Shown: positions 47,301-57,603, counted from the first letter of the stretch. The stretch: DNA of 64,000 nt from a bacterium (GCA_019753235.1 JAIELF010000007.1:1-64000); one strand, 5' to 3'. The notes: generated from the sequence alone by a model not told the origin. Numbers and translations: made by a program.

Positions 47301-50106
47301 GAAGGATTTTCGCGGACTCACCGGCTCGGTAGGTATCTTGTTCAAGAACAATTTCAATATCGCGATTGGCATAGTGGGCGAATGCTCCGCCGGCCTTGGC
47401 CACCCAGACGTACGTGGTTCCGACGATCGTCTCACCGTCCGTGAACGGGTCCGGCGATTCGACAACAATCTTGAAGAGACCCTCTTGATCGGCAACGAAA
47501 GAGAACTCTCCCTCTCCTCGGTTTCCGATATCGATCGGCTTCTGCTCGATCGGTCGAGTCTCTTCTTTCTTGTCGATCTGGCCGGCCGAGTTCCGTGTCT
47601 CTCGTTGAGTGACCAACGAGACTGTTCGCGTTCCTTTGAACGAAACTGGCTGACTGTTGGCGTTTTGGCTTTTGACCTGAAGCTTGACGGTGTCGCCGGG
47701 CTGATAGATCTGCTTCATCGGCTCGATCGAGATGGTGAAAGCACGCTTGGTGACTTTGATGGTTTGGCTCGCGCGAATCTCTCGTCGACTCGAATCGACC
47801 ATGTTGACATCGATGCGATACTGGACATCGAGTAGAGGATCGTTCGGAAAGGGTTCTGTCGCGATGTTGATAAGTGCATTCCCAAGGGCATCCGTGGTGA
47901 GCTCTCCCTGCGTGATGAGATCTTGTCGATGGGGCTGGACGTTCCAGAAGCGCCCGTGATGTCCCTCTCCGTCTCGGTAAAACCAGTCGTACGGACCGAC
48001 CCAAGGATAGAACCAAGGGATCGATTCTCGATGAACAGTGTAGGTCACCTTCGCGCTCGCGACCGGTCCGCCGAAATAGAACTCGCCGTGAACTTTCACA
48101 GCCATCTTGTCGCCAAGCTTGTGGAACGGCTTGTCCGCTTCCACCGTCACTTGGAATTCCGGCTTCTTATACTCTTCGACGCGAAATTGCGTGCCGGGGT
48201 TGAGATTGATACCTCCCTGAGCGTTGGCGACCTGAAGAGAATAGGTCCCAAGCGCCGGCTCTTCGCCTAGCGTGAACGAGCCGCTCAGCGTTCCCTGATC
48301 CGTCGTGAGATGTTCTTTGGAGTAGACCGATTCTCCCTTGGCATCAATGATCGACACCATCACCTTTTGGTTGGCTTCCAACGAAAAGGTTCCATCGATG
48401 TATTGCCTAAGCATCATGCGGAAGTTGACGACTTGCTGCGGTCGATAGACAGGTCGATCGGTGTAGACGTATCCGTAGGCCCCGTTGTTCCAACCCCACC
48501 AGCCAAACCAACTCGAACTAAACGTGCCGGCATAGTCTTTGCCCACCCGCGCGATGCCGAGGATCTGATGCGATTCGCGATTGTCGCTCTTCGGGTTGTC
48601 ACCGATCTTGATCTCGGCCAAGCCACTATCGGGAACCGTCTGCTCGATGATCTCAAACTCTTGCTTGGATACATTCGGCCCCATGCCTGGGATCGGGAGT
48701 GCCGGCCGTTGGACTGTCCGAAGATATCGGCGAACGAGAAGTTCCGTCTGAGGGATCGGCTTCCCGGTATTGATGTCGACGACATAGAAGTTGGCCTTGG
48801 TCTTACCGGTCTTCATCACCATCGCGAGCCTACTCACCACCGCGATTGCTTGAGCGGATGTCGAGGTTCCTCGGCCCTTGGCAACGATGAGGTACGCGTT
48901 ACTCTCTTGAAGCGGCGACTCGGCAGCATTCTCTTTCGAGGAGAGAAGCTGATGCGTCCCCAGATCACCCGTCTCGATCGACCAGCGAGCGATCGGTTCG
49001 CCTTTAGGCTTCGCTCGTTGAACGGCCGAGGCCAGGTCCGGCGAGTCGCTCTCTTTCCGCATAATCTCCATCAAATCCAGTGGGTATGCCTGCAAATCGA
49101 TCACGGCCATGTTGCGGGCATTCCACTGAAACTTAACCTTCTCTCCGGGCCGAGCTTGTCCGGTCGGCATGATCGAAAGCTGCGGCGTCGTGATGGATTC
49201 AATGATGAAGCCGGCATCGCGTACCGGATCCTTCAGCCGGCCGAAACGAGCGATGACCTCCTTCGCGGTGGCGACGGCGCCAACGAAATCTTGCTTGTAG
49301 TTCGATTGAATCTGCGCGATTTGAATCATCGCCTCGGCCGCCACCGGTTGATCCGGAAAACGTTGGACGATCTCCTGCTGAAAGCGGATCGCCAAATCGA
49401 AGGGCTTATCGCTTCCCTCCAGAAGAGGGAGATCCGCCGGCAGAGCGACTTTCGGCATGGAGATCATCGGCTGGGCCGACTGGAGGACGATCTCTGTCTT
49501 TTGTCGTAAGGCCAAGACCTGGTCATCCATGCTCGCCTTTGATGCTAAGACACGATCCAATGTCGTCAGCGCCCGAAGCGCGCCGTCGAGTTGATTCGCT
49601 TGCCAATCGGATCGGCCCGAGTCGCGAAGATGTTGTTGGTGACGGTAGTACTGCGCGAGTGAGAAAAGGAGTTCGATCTGAGACTTCGTGTCATTGGCCG
49701 CTTGATGGAGAGCGATCGCCTGTTCGAAATACTTGATCGCGATCGCGGGGGGCGCGACATTGCGAGCGGCCAACGCCAGCCGATTCATCGTCTCTTTTTT
49801 CTGTGCATAAGCGGGTCGGCGCTGAACGAGAGCATGCAGCAGTTCAAAAGCGGCGGTAGGATTTCCTAGGCCCGCCTCGGCTTGGCCTAAGACATCGCTG
49901 GCGCGGTCGGTCAGATCATCCGTCGCCTTTTGATCGATCACGTTCTGTGCGAGTGCTCGGGCTTCATTGTAGTTCTGGAGAGCCAATGCCTCCGTCGCTT
50001 GCCGAAGCGATTCATTCGGGTCGGCATCTGCTGCGAAAAGGCTGGTCATGCCCATGACTCCCAGAGTTCCCACTAGCCCGATCATCCAAAGCCCGTACCG
50101 ATTCAT
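44332..50106 (-). CDS. Alpha-2-macroglobulin family protein with thioester
   Basis: A 1924-residue exported protein (signal [20 protein letters not shown], then ...SLFAADA). Residues 30-290 are TPR-like helices, an addition compared with E. coli YfhM-type proteins. A carboxypeptidase-regulatory/MG region follows ('[20 protein letters not shown]', residues about 550-570, is the typical MG1 signature). Near 1105-1140 is a Gly/Met/Pro-rich low-complexity stretch ending just before [15 protein letters not shown], the position of the protease bait region. The thioester motif YPYGCVEQT is intact (Cys1392-Gln1395), inside the helical domain that starts there and ends with the C-terminal receptor-like domain. 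Role: broad protease trap in the periplasm. No penicillin-binding protein 1C gene is beside it, unlike the E. coli pair. Confidence 0.92.
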   Translation of the reverse strand: MNRYGLWMIGLVGTLGVMGMTSLFAADADPNESLRQATEALALQNYNEARALAQNVIDQKATDDLTDRASDVLGQAEAGLGNPTAAFELLHALVQRRPAYAQKKETMNRLALAARNVAPPAIAIKYFEQAIALHQAANDTKSQIELLFSLAQYYRHQQHLRDSGRSDWQANQLDGALRALTTLDRVLASKASMDDQVLALRQKTEIVLQSAQPMISMPKVALPADLPLLEGSDKPFDLAIRFQQEIVQRFPDQPVAAEAMIQIAQIQSNYKQDFVGAVATAKEVIARFGRLKDPVRDAGFIIESITTPQLSIMPTGQARPGEKVKFQWNARNMAVIDLQAYPLDLMEIMRKESDSPDLASAVQRAKPKGEPIARWSIETGDLGTHQLLSSKENAAESPLQESNAYLIVAKGRGTSTSAQAIAVVSRLAMVMKTGKTKANFYVVDINTGKPIPQTELLVRRYLRTVQRPALPIPGMGPNVSKQEFEIIEQTVPDSGLAEIKIGDNPKSDNRESHQILGIARVGKDYAGTFSSSWFGWWGWNNGAYGYVYTDRPVYRPQQVVNFRMMLRQYIDGTFSLEANQKVMVSIIDAKGESVYSKEHLTTDQGTLSGSFTLGEEPALGTYSLQVANAQGGINLNPGTQFRVEEYKKPEFQVTVEADKPFHKLGDKMAVKVHGEFYFGGPVASAKVTYTVHRESIPWFYPWVGPYDWFYRDGEGHHGRFWNVQPHRQDLITQGELTTDALGNALINIATEPFPNDPLLDVQYRIDVNMVDSSRREIRASQTIKVTKRAFTISIEPMKQIYQPGDTVKLQVKSQNANSQPVSFKGTRTVSLVTQRETRNSAGQIDKKEETRPIEQKPIDIGNRGEGEFSFVADQEGLFKIVVESPDPFTDGETIVGTTYVWVAKAGGAFAHYANRDIEIVLEQDTYRAGESAKILLNCRQPGSYVLLTADGDDIYRSQVIYVEGTQAVVDWKIERTFRPSVRIHATTISSNKIFQDSTTMRVPPVEQFLTVKIRAPKEEFRPREEATIDVEVLDHEGKPATDVELSLGGFDASILYIQPEMRGDIRQYFHGRQRPVTVNDTSSFIFWPNQSLFPQSRRRFAAGGGFGGGGMPMMADGSMPMPMSAPMSKAMPRKEAANVAEAKDEFATTDTRTDFRDSLFWAAHLKTDTAGRASATIKFPDSLTLWRLTAIGGDKETRVGEVIHEVRTKKNILVRLEMPRFLVQYDKFVASAIAHNYFAEPRKVRIDLTQTKGLDLLAVNATTWATGEAVRPIAGETAFVDVEIPAVGEKRIDFVLTSSQPGTVSVTARALSTGESDAMTLQIPCYEYGAEKLLAESGIIFGNNSVRQSIARLTIPKEIRRGSASLTVRFSPTAAAVMLESLPYLAQYPYGCVEQTMSRFLPTVLTARTLEELDLKPSDLAKLPTNDAVKQRLQKWHSNPVFDDAELSRMIRAGVARLADFQHEDGGWGWWKQDDSNPYMTAYVVSGLHLAREAKVALPNGMLDRGVEFLAGRAAQIEPIRQYPWMQGEDFSLRAYMHYAIGQANPSRLRSPELHASLKKLFSKRDSLSDYARALLAVALADADLREESQIVLSNVKDRVILSKETNTASWGKSAGYYYWHEAGTEATSYSLKALLRLEPTSPLIPQAVQWLVRQRQGTRWFNTKDTAIACYALADYLRATGELNPDLTIIVDIDGKEVRRSRVTRENLFTFDDELRIVAEELGTGTKEISIRTEGKGNCYWGAYATFFSQESEITSAGHEIYVTRKYEKLTPRKVMKTRTVFDANEGKQKEERYEAIEYDRAPVSKGDSLQSGDLVEVTLDIDARNNFEYVLFEDPKPAGCEPTELQSGYRWGNGMGSHTELRDEKVAFFASYLPQGKHAISYQLRAEIPGEFSALPAFGECMYTPFVRGNSASQRIRIVDKQ

Positions 50107-50367
50107 GAATCATGCTCCCGGAGGAAGTCGAAATATTCGCTCGTCGGCGAAGGTCGCTTGCCCGTCGCTTTCCTTTTGCCATGGAAACCGCAGGGTTTGG
50201 TTCCCATTGATGATGTCAGCTGTCACTCGGTCGAGCCCGATGGGGGATCGACCGAAGCGACTTCGCCGACATTTATCGAACTCTTCCCGCATCGGCCTAG
50301 ACGATTATCCCCTGTCCGGCGATTCTTGGAAGGGATGGATTTTGTCAGAAATATTCTGGAGCCACCG

Positions 50368-51657
50368 ATGCCGAGCCGTTCGGAGACAAAAGAGGCTCTC
50401 CTCGTTGCGGAAGGATCTTCCTCGACGGAGATTTCCGATGAACAGATGCGAGATCTTGTGGGCCAACTGCTGAGGGAAATCGGCCCCCTCTCGCGAGTGT
50501 TACTGGTTCCGCCGGACTATACTCGAATCGATTCCGGAGCCGGCCCCATCACGGTCGAACTCTATCGCCAACTGGCTGGCTCCGCCTTCGTAAGTGTTCT
50601 TCCCGCACTTGGGACGCATGATCCTTTGCCCGCCCGGCAGCGAACGAAAATGTTTCCGGGCATTCCCGCCGAGGCCTTCTACGAACACCGCTGGCGCGAG
50701 GATCTCGTTCGATTGGGCGAAGTCGATGCCGACTTTGTCGAACAGGTCTCCGGCGGCGCGGTTTGCTACGACGTGCCGATCGAAGTGAATCGAATGTTGG
50801 TGGAAGGGGAATGGGATCGGATCATCTCCATCGGTCAGTTGGTGCCTCACGAAGTAATTGGCGTCGCCAATCATGTAAAGAATATCCTCATCGGCGTGGG
50901 GGGGAAAGAGACCATCCACAAGTCCCACTACTTGGGCGCGGTCTATGGGATGGAGAGGATCATGGGACAGGCCGACTCGCCCGTTCGCGCGGTGTTGCAA
51001 GAGGGAATGAATCGGTTCGGACAAGATCTCCCCATCACGTACGTTTTGACGGTTCGAGGCTTTCGCTCGCACGACAAACTCGTCACGCGGGGTTTCTATG
51101 CGGGGGACGGCGTTCTCCCTTTTCGTGCGGGCGTGGGACTTTGTCAAGAGTGCAACATCACACGCGTTCCGTCGGGGATTCGTAAAGCGGTCGTTTGGCT
51201 TGATGGTGAGAAATACCATTCGACTTGGTTAGGAAACAAAGCGATCTACCGCACGCGAATGGCGCTGGCCGATGATGCCGAGCTGATTATCCTTGCCCCC
51301 GGTGTGCGAACCTTCGGCGAAGATGAACAGATCGATCATTTGATCCGCGCGTTCGGCTACCGCGGGACGAAGGCAACTGTCGACGCGGTGGAGCGGGGAA
51401 CAGAGCTGGCCGACAATCTGGCGGCGGCGGCCCACTTGATTCATGGCTCCTCCGAGGGAAGATTCCGAATCACTTACGCTCCAGGAGGACTCTCGCGCGA
51501 CGAGATCGAAGGGGTCGGGTTTGGCTACCTCGATCTGAATCAGGCTCTCTCCCGGTACTCGCCGGACCGACTGCAAGAGGGGATTAACGTCCTTGAAGAG
51601 GAGGAGATCTTCTTCATCCGACATCCAGGGCAGGGGCTCTGGAATCGGTCGACATGA
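50368..51657 (+). CDS. LarA-like (lactate racemase domain, DUF2088) protein
   Basis: A 429-residue member of the LarA fold. It shows the DYTR variant of the substrate-binding DxTR motif (VLLVPPDYTRIDSG, near residue 50), LPALGTHDPLPARQ (His), and 'HVKNILIGVGGKETIHKSHY' (Lys and His) that hold the nickel-pincer cofactor in LarA. Start ATG 50368 follows GGAG; ATG 50335 and the frame upstream are less likely. No larB, larC or larE cofactor genes are in the window. Probably a racemase or epimerase of a hydroxy acid; substrate unknown. Confidence 0.83.
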   Translation: MPSRSETKEALLVAEGSSSTEISDEQMRDLVGQLLREIGPLSRVLLVPPDYTRIDSGAGPITVELYRQLAGSAFVSVLPALGTHDPLPARQRTKMFPGIPAEAFYEHRWREDLVRLGEVDADFVEQVSGGAVCYDVPIEVNRMLVEGEWDRIISIGQLVPHEVIGVANHVKNILIGVGGKETIHKSHYLGAVYGMERIMGQADSPVRAVLQEGMNRFGQDLPITYVLTVRGFRSHDKLVTRGFYAGDGVLPFRAGVGLCQECNITRVPSGIRKAVVWLDGEKYHSTWLGNKAIYRTRMALADDAELIILAPGVRTFGEDEQIDHLIRAFGYRGTKATVDAVERGTELADNLAAAAHLIHGSSEGRFRITYAPGGLSRDEIEGVGFGYLDLNQALSRYSPDRLQEGINVLEEEEIFFIRHPGQGLWNRST

Positions 51658-51746
51658 ACGAGAATCGGTATGCTGGATTGATGGTGACGAGATGTTCCGT
51701 TGCGTGGATCGCGTTGCTTCCATAGGGCGATGATGAGGAGTCTTGC

Positions 51747-52961
51747 GTGACATCGGATCCATACCCTTCGAGTTCAAATGACGACACACCTGTATCAACG
51801 AAAAGCGTGACCAGCGTGGTTGAGCAGGCGAAAGACTCAATACTTGCGTTGCCGCAACGACTTGCCGAGCGGCCTAGGTTGGTGATTCCATTCTTGATTC
51901 TGGTGGCCGTGACGTTAGCGGTCGGCTGGGTCTTCTTGACGCTGGTTCAGCCATTTCTGTTGACCCTTTTGGCCGCTGCCACGGTTGCCTTGGTGGCTGT
52001 TCCGCTGCAAGATCGATTGCGAGATCGCCTTCATGGCCGAGAGTACCTGGCGGCGGGATTAATCACGGTCGTCTTCGCATTACTGTTGATTGCGCCGGTG
52101 TTGTTGGGTGTCGTTTTCGGCTTTCAAGAGTTGGAGAAAGGGATCACGTTTGTTCAAGGTTGGCTTCGCGACCACAGCAGCGACATTCGGGATCGATTGG
52201 CCATTCTGGACGAGCGGTTTCAGATCTCGGAGCAAGATCTTAGGGCTCGCGTCGAAGAGATGGGCAAATCGATGCTGGGATTGGCGATTCGCTGGGGGCA
52301 AGGGCTCTTTGCGCGCATCGTCGAGACTGGCTTGCATCTCGCGATCGGTCTGTTCGCGTTCTTTTTCTTTCTGGCCGACGGGAAACGCATTATCGAGTCG
52401 TGGGAAGAGACGACGCCGCTGGATGTCGAGCACGACCGGGTGATCCGTCGCGAGTTCTCGACTGTTTGCCGAGGGGCGATTTGGGGGACGATCTTAGCGG
52501 CGATTTTTCAAGGGATTGCGATGACGATTGGCCTGGGCATCATCGAGCTCTTCACGCATGCGGGCCTGGGGCGGTGGCTGTTTTTGCTCGGCGGATTGAC
52601 GACCGTCGCGGGGTTGATCCCGCTGGCGGGGGCGTCGTTCGTTTGGCTTCCGACGGCAATTGTTCTCTACTTCAATGATCACATCGTTGCCGCCATCCTC
52701 GTGGTGGCGTTCGGTTTCATTGCCGTCTCGTCGATCGATAACGTCGTCAAGATCCTCGTGATTAAGGACTCGGGAAATCTGCATCCTCTCTTAGTGCTTG
52801 TCTGTGTCTTTGGTGGACTTCAAGCGATCGGCGTATTGGGACTCTTTGTCGGGCCCGCGATCGGGGCGATTGTCTTTTCTCTTTTGAAAGTCGTCCGAAC
52901 CGAGCTCGCTAAGATAACCGGACGCGATCCCGTTCAACCCCAGCCATCCACGACTGGTTAG
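51747..52961 (+). CDS. AI-2E family (UPF0118/PerM) transporter
   Basis: A 404-residue membrane protein. It starts at GTG behind GAGGAG. Paired hydrophobic segments (FLILVAVTLAVGWVFLTL and 'FLLTLLAAATVALVAVPLQ', near residues 48-90), 'AAGLITVVFALLLIAPVLLG', 'LHLAIGLFAFFFFLADGKRI' and the C-terminal 'GLIPLAGASFVWLPTAIVLY', with LFVGPAIGAIVFSLLK, match the family. The C-terminal P-x-x-G loops are those of the PerM permease fold. Members export AI-2 or other small molecules, or act as Na/H antiporters; substrate here not inferable. SDR gene follows after 25 bases. Confidence 0.87.
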   Translation: MTSDPYPSSSNDDTPVSTKSVTSVVEQAKDSILALPQRLAERPRLVIPFLILVAVTLAVGWVFLTLVQPFLLTLLAAATVALVAVPLQDRLRDRLHGREYLAAGLITVVFALLLIAPVLLGVVFGFQELEKGITFVQGWLRDHSSDIRDRLAILDERFQISEQDLRARVEEMGKSMLGLAIRWGQGLFARIVETGLHLAIGLFAFFFFLADGKRIIESWEETTPLDVEHDRVIRREFSTVCRGAIWGTILAAIFQGIAMTIGLGIIELFTHAGLGRWLFLLGGLTTVAGLIPLAGASFVWLPTAIVLYFNDHIVAAILVVAFGFIAVSSIDNVVKILVIKDSGNLHPLLVLVCVFGGLQAIGVLGLFVGPAIGAIVFSLLKVVRTELAKITGRDPVQPQPSTTG

Positions 52962-52986
52962 GGAAAGGTAGCAGGGGAGAGAGCTT

Positions 52987-53778
52987 TTGGAACTGAGTGG
53001 CAAGTCTGCCGTGGTGACAGGCGCGGGACGCGGGATCGGCAAGGCGATCGCTCTTGCCTTGGCCGACGCTGGCGCACGTGTTGTCGTGAGTGATATCGCC
53101 GACGCGTCATCGGTGGTTGATGCGATCGTCGCGCGCGGAGGCGAAGCGAGATTCATTTCTGCGGATGTGACGAAGCTCTCCGAGACGGATCGGCTGATGG
53201 ACGAAAGCATCAAGCAGTTCGGCCGGATCGATCTTTTGGTAGCCAACGCCGCCTTCAGTCTGCGCGGGCCGTTCTATGCCCAGGCCATCGAGGATTTCCG
53301 AAAGACGGTTGATGTGACGATGTGGGGAGCGTTTCATGCGCTTCGCTCGTTTGCATCACGATTGGTTGATCGGAATTGGCCGGGCCATGCGATTGTGATC
53401 GGTTCGCCTCATGCGCTCGAAGCGGTCCCTGATTGTATGGCTTACAACATGGCCAAGGCTGCCGTCGATCAGATGGCAAGGACTGCCGCCGCGGAGCTGA
53501 TCGAACAGCGAATCCGCGTCAACATTGTCCATCCTGGCTGGACCGATACGCCAGGCGAAAGAAGGTACTTCACCGAGGAAGAACTTGCCGAGCATGGCAA
53601 GCGAATTCCCGCTGGCCGACTGGCTCGGCCGGATGAGATCGCTCGGGTGGTGCGGTTCTTAGTTCATCCTGATTCCGAATACATCAACGGCTCGACCTAT
53701 TCCGTCGATGGTGGATTGGCCCTGCCACCTCGCGAGTCGCTTGACAGCCCTTCCTCATCATCACCCAAAGCGGAATAG
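52987..53778 (+). CDS. Short-chain dehydrogenase/reductase
   Basis: A 263-residue classical SDR. Rossmann motif VVTGAGRGIGKAIALALA (TGxxxGxG), NAG-like LLVANAAFSLRGP, and active site with Ser in VIGSPHALEA and Tyr-x3-Lys in CMAYNMAKAA. 'PGWTDTPGERRYF' and 'INGSTYSVDGGLALP' complete the family pattern. It starts at TTG after GGGGAG; no ATG or GTG fits in frame nearby. NAD(P) preference and substrate are unknown. Co-directional with the transporter (25-base gap) and the following SGNH gene. Confidence 0.92.
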   Translation: MELSGKSAVVTGAGRGIGKAIALALADAGARVVVSDIADASSVVDAIVARGGEARFISADVTKLSETDRLMDESIKQFGRIDLLVANAAFSLRGPFYAQAIEDFRKTVDVTMWGAFHALRSFASRLVDRNWPGHAIVIGSPHALEAVPDCMAYNMAKAAVDQMARTAAAELIEQRIRVNIVHPGWTDTPGERRYFTEEELAEHGKRIPAGRLARPDEIARVVRFLVHPDSEYINGSTYSVDGGLALPPRESLDSPSSSSPKAE

Positions 53779-53858
53779 AATGAAGCGTCACCAATCGAAA
53801 CAGGTATCCTTCGCTTGATAGACTTGAGAGGTCGGATGTTTTGAGGGAAGAAACAGGC

Positions 53859-55079
53859 ATGCCCAATAGATTGCCAACCCGTCCGTTTCGATCCCTATTT
53901 CTGACGGCTAGCATCACTCTTTTGCTGATGGAGGTTGTTGCTCGGTCGGTTCTCGCGAGCATGGGTCTCTCCTTGCCGAAAGCGACCCAAGAGATCGAAA
54001 GGGTGACGGATCAGGCACGCTTCACGTTCGATCCCGCGAGTGGTTATCGCTTCTCACCCGGGCCGATGCGGTGGGCTGTCTTTGAACCTAACGGTTCGCC
54101 TCAATCGCTGGGCACGGTGCGGGGCAACAATCTTGGCTTTCGTGACTCGCATGATTTTCATCCCAAACGCGTTTCCAGTCGTCCTCGCGTGGCCGTGCTC
54201 GGCGATTCGATGTCGGCGGGCGTTTACATGCCCGTCGCTTGGCCCCAGCGATGCCAGCAGATCGCCGCGCAGCGAGGTCGAGCGATCGACGTGATGAACT
54301 TCTCGGTGGATGGCGGCGGGATCATGAACTGGTGGGGAATCATCACCAAAATCCTCGGGCCAGAGAACTATGAATTAGATGCCTGCGTCCTGGCGGTTTG
54401 TTGCGATGATCTTTCTCGCGGTCTCTTCATTCGTCACGACGATGTGAAAGGATCGATTCATCACCCTTGGTTCGGACGTGTGAAAGGAGTTCGCGCTGAC
54501 GAGCTCCCGTCCACACTCGATCAAGCTCGTCGGCATGCCTTTTATCTTCCCGACAGCGAGGGTTTGACACGGGAGGAGATGGACGAAAGCTTGGCCCGAG
54601 GCCGACCTTTGAATTCAGAACTCACCCGCTCGAATTTGATTCAGACACTTTTGTTCGCAGCGATTATCGGGCATTTTCGTCCTCAAGGGATCGATGCAAA
54701 AGGGGAATCGTTCACGACCGACATGGTCGACCGCATCCGTGAGATCGGCCAAGTCCTTTCCTCGCGAGGTATCCCCATTCTGGTCGTGCAGATACCGTCG
54801 CCTCACCAACAAGGTCCGGCGGTTTCCCTACCACGAGGCGTGTCGATACTGACCCAGCGCTTTGCCGAGATGTTAAATGCCGATGCCGTTGATGGATCGC
54901 GCGCCTTCGAAAGCGTTCCTGTCGATCAAATGCGGGAATACTTCCTGAAGGGAGATGCCCACTGGAACCAGCGGGGAGCCGACCTCTTTGCCAGCTTCTT
55001 CGAATCAGAGCTCGCATCTTGGTTCGCCAAGCAGACGACACGAAAGGATCACTCTGCCGATAGCCCCCCTGGCCAGTGA
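53859..55079 (+). CDS. SGNH/GDSL-type hydrolase, membrane-anchored
   Basis: A 406-residue protein with an N-terminal uncleaved-looking hydrophobic segment (SLFLTASITLLLMEVVARSV, about residues 13-32). The SGNH signature is VAVLGDSMSAGVYMP (GDS) with catalytic-type Asp/His near the C-terminus in 'GDAHWNQRGADLFASFF'. Such proteins are esterases or polysaccharide O-acetyl transfer partners (AlgJ/AlgX-like), acting outside the inner membrane. The TTG at 53841 is an alternative start. Its 3' end overlaps the convergent hydrolase gene by 31 bases. Confidence 0.82.
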   Translation: MPNRLPTRPFRSLFLTASITLLLMEVVARSVLASMGLSLPKATQEIERVTDQARFTFDPASGYRFSPGPMRWAVFEPNGSPQSLGTVRGNNLGFRDSHDFHPKRVSSRPRVAVLGDSMSAGVYMPVAWPQRCQQIAAQRGRAIDVMNFSVDGGGIMNWWGIITKILGPENYELDACVLAVCCDDLSRGLFIRHDDVKGSIHHPWFGRVKGVRADELPSTLDQARRHAFYLPDSEGLTREEMDESLARGRPLNSELTRSNLIQTLLFAAIIGHFRPQGIDAKGESFTTDMVDRIREIGQVLSSRGIPILVVQIPSPHQQGPAVSLPRGVSILTQRFAEMLNADAVDGSRAFESVPVDQMREYFLKGDAHWNQRGADLFASFFESELASWFAKQTTRKDHSADSPPGQ

Positions 55080-56722
55080 CCATAGGTCGTCACTTTCGGG
55101 CCTTCCCAAAGAAGATAGCTTGGCAGCAGTGTTAAGCGGAGTCGATCGACGACGCCGATCGCCTCGAGCGTGGTGCCGGTGATGACGACGATCGCTTGGC
55201 CAGGATGATCCGGATGCTTCTGCAGGAAGACGAGCCCCGCGTCGGGCAGCGTGTAGGTATGCTCGCGAAACCGGAATCGGTCGACGGCTTCGTCATCCTC
55301 ATCATGGGCTGGCCATTCGCACGCAAGCCGACCGTGGTACCGCGCCAGAAGAAGATTGGTCCTCGGTGTTCCAATAAGGATCAGGTGTCGACGAGACATT
55401 TGTTCGTCGAGCAGGTCCGAATCCTTGATCACTTCGTAACGAACAGTAGCGTCATGAGGGACACCATCATGAGCGGGGCTATCGACCCCGGTCGTCCAGC
55501 GTCGCGCCAACGACTCGGCCAACCGTCGAAGCGTTCGGTTTTCGCGGTCGTCCCCGAGTGTCCCTGGGACGAAAATCACCCCATCCCAGCGAAGATCCAT
55601 CATCGAATGGACGCGGTGGGCTTGAGGAAGAGGCTCAAGCGGGGAAATCTTTTGCCATCGATCACCACGGTGCTGAAAACGAATCCACGATCGACCCTCG
55701 ATCGTCCGCACATCGGCGGGCCCGATCGTGTAGCGACGACGATCCAATCGAATCGGCTTATTCCCGGTCGGTTCCACGAGAATATCCGTGCTGCCCGTTG
55801 TCTGAATGCTCAGGACATCCTCTTTCTCGGTTCGCTTGATGGTCGCGGGCTTCCCCGCACCGGAGGCCTGCAAGAGGCGAACGCCATGACCCGAGACGCG
55901 AGTCGAGTACGCGGTGAGCGTCATGGATCGGGTCGGCTCCGCGGGCTTCAGAAAAAACCACTCGACCAATTCATTTGGCTGGCTGGGCCAATCGGTTGCC
56001 CCTAGTAGAAGTGGAACATGCTGACGCGAAGAGACCTCGAATCCAGGCTTGGAAAGTTGGGACTTCATGGCGTTGAATTGCCGGGCAGAGGACGTTCCCC
56101 CGATGCCGTCGAACCACCAAGGGTGCTCGATCAAAAGTCGAAGGCCCGACAGATTCGAGGCAAGTTCCGCAGGCCGAATCGATTCGCGAGCGGGCTCTTC
56201 CCATGCGGGGGGTGAATCGCCGGCGGGGTCAAGTCGCTCATCCCAGAAAGCGCCCGCGAGCGCGACCCCGCTCCATCGGCTTGGCCAAAGGGTCGCCCAC
56301 TGAAGCGATCGTGTCGCGCCGGCCCCCACACCAGCCAAGTAGATCGGCGAGAGGGTCACCTGCCGATCTTCTTGGACGGCATGGATGGCTTCGAGAAGAT
56401 CTCGCCCCGCCAAGCCGATGCCCTCGGCATTTCCTCGTGACATTGGCTGCAAAAGGATCACGGGCTCATTGGATGACGTCAGCGAGGGCAACCAACGATG
56501 GGCCTCACGGACGGCGACGTCGATGAATCGCTCGCGCGTCGGCGGGTCGAGCGTATCGTGCGAAAGAATGATGCAGGCGACCGAAGAGGACGGATTCTCC
56601 AGAGTTGGCATGGAAAAAACGACTGGTTGATCGGTATCGTCGACGGCAGAGCGAAAATGCAGCACATGGCACGCAACATCGCGACTCAAGACGACATACC
56701 TCCTCGAAGTTGACATCATCAT
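55049..56722 (-). CDS. Alpha/beta-hydrolase-like protein, translationally coupled to aminotransferase
   Basis: A 557-residue protein. The N-terminal half fits an alpha/beta-hydrolase core ('SVACIILSHDTLDPPTRE', 'IYLAGVGAGATRSLQWATL' with a Gly-x-Gly-x-Gly where the nucleophile Ser would sit, 'HVPLLLGATDWPSQPNEL'). The usual GxSxG serine is not evident, so catalysis is doubtful. The C-terminal half ('LRLTLLPSYLLWEGPKVTTY' at the end) is unassigned. The ATG at 56722 overlaps the stop of the aminotransferase gene (ATGA), so I chose that over the TTG at 56749. Function unknown. Confidence 0.68.
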   Translation of the reverse strand: MMMSTSRRYVVLSRDVACHVLHFRSAVDDTDQPVVFSMPTLENPSSSVACIILSHDTLDPPTRERFIDVAVREAHRWLPSLTSSNEPVILLQPMSRGNAEGIGLAGRDLLEAIHAVQEDRQVTLSPIYLAGVGAGATRSLQWATLWPSRWSGVALAGAFWDERLDPAGDSPPAWEEPARESIRPAELASNLSGLRLLIEHPWWFDGIGGTSSARQFNAMKSQLSKPGFEVSSRQHVPLLLGATDWPSQPNELVEWFFLKPAEPTRSMTLTAYSTRVSGHGVRLLQASGAGKPATIKRTEKEDVLSIQTTGSTDILVEPTGNKPIRLDRRRYTIGPADVRTIEGRSWIRFQHRGDRWQKISPLEPLPQAHRVHSMMDLRWDGVIFVPGTLGDDRENRTLRRLAESLARRWTTGVDSPAHDGVPHDATVRYEVIKDSDLLDEQMSRRHLILIGTPRTNLLLARYHGRLACEWPAHDEDDEAVDRFRFREHTYTLPDAGLVFLQKHPDHPGQAIVVITGTTLEAIGVVDRLRLTLLPSYLLWEGPKVTTYGHWPGGLSAE

Positions 56723-57603
56723 GTCATTGTCGAGCAAGTCGTCAACCAACGGCGAACTTCTTGGTGGTATGCATCGGAAAGTCTACGCGTGATGGGGCCG
56801 ACCCGGCCAGTACTGATCAGCTTGCCATCGACCTTCACAATACCAATCACTTCACTGGTGGTCCCGGTAAGAAAGAGTTCGTCGATATTGGGGAGATCGT
56901 TCTCCGAAAGCGGAGTCGTCTCGACCGTCAAACCGATCTGACCCGCGAGTCGCAACAGAAACGCTCGCGTGCAGCCTGGAAGAATCTCTGGCCCGGACGG
57001 ATAGGTGAAAAGAACCCCATCTCTGATGCCAAAGAGACTGGTGTGCGAGCCTTCGGTGAAGTGTCCTGTCGGGTCGATCAAGATCGCCTCGAATGCCCCT
57101 GCCTTCTTCGCATGCTCGGCCGCCAAGCAGTTGGCGAGCAGATTAATCGATTTGATATCACGCCTACCCCATCGCCAATCGGGAAAGGTGACAGCCTCGA
57201 CACCTCGCTCGCGATTCTCGGCCATCGGATCTGCCGACGCATAACCCTCGATCCAAATCAATTCGTTCGGCGGTCCCGCAGGCCGAGGAAACGCGTGTGT
57301 TCGTCGCGGCCCCGCTCCACGGGTGATCTGCAGATAGATCAAGCCATCTTGGACACCGCTATGGACAAGTGTGTCGGTTAATCGCCTGCGGAGACGGTCG
57401 AGATCGGCCTCAAGGGAAAGCTCGCGGAGGCTGCGGGCCAGTCGAGCCCAATGTTCGTCAAGGAGGAAGACTTGGCCCGCATAGATTCGCATCGCCTCAT
57501 AGACGCCGTCGCCGAAAAGAAAGCCCCGATCAAGGACGGGCACGTTGATCTGATCAAGTGGTGCCAGCTTGCCGTTCCAATTGGCGAGGGGGACTTGGCT
57601 CAT
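56719..57603 (-). CDS. Class IV aminotransferase (D-amino acid/branched-chain type)
   Basis: A 294-residue PLP enzyme. The family is shown by VLDRGFLFGDGVYEAMRIY, 'GLIYLQITRGAGPRRTHAFP', the PLP lysine in RRDIKSINLLANCLAAEH, 'TEGSHTSLFGI' (catalytic Glu) and 'FLTGTTSEVIGIVKVDGK' (phosphate binding). 'YLQITRGAGPRRTHAFP' is closest to D-amino acid transaminases. Either D-Glu/D-Ala supply for peptidoglycan or branched-chain amino acid transfer is possible; I favour the former. It is coupled to the alpha/beta-hydrolase-like gene by a four-base overlap. Confidence 0.9.
   Translation of the reverse strand: MSQVPLANWNGKLAPLDQINVPVLDRGFLFGDGVYEAMRIYAGQVFLLDEHWARLARSLRELSLEADLDRLRRRLTDTLVHSGVQDGLIYLQITRGAGPRRTHAFPRPAGPPNELIWIEGYASADPMAENRERGVEAVTFPDWRWGRRDIKSINLLANCLAAEHAKKAGAFEAILIDPTGHFTEGSHTSLFGIRDGVLFTYPSGPEILPGCTRAFLLRLAGQIGLTVETTPLSENDLPNIDELFLTGTTSEVIGIVKVDGKLISTGRVGPITRRLSDAYHQEVRRWLTTCSTMT

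Noticed and set aside
48310..49509. Plus-strand 399-codon frame opposite the alpha-2-macroglobulin gene
   Set aside because: Arg/Asp/His-rich translation with no domain, fully antisense to a strongly supported gene.
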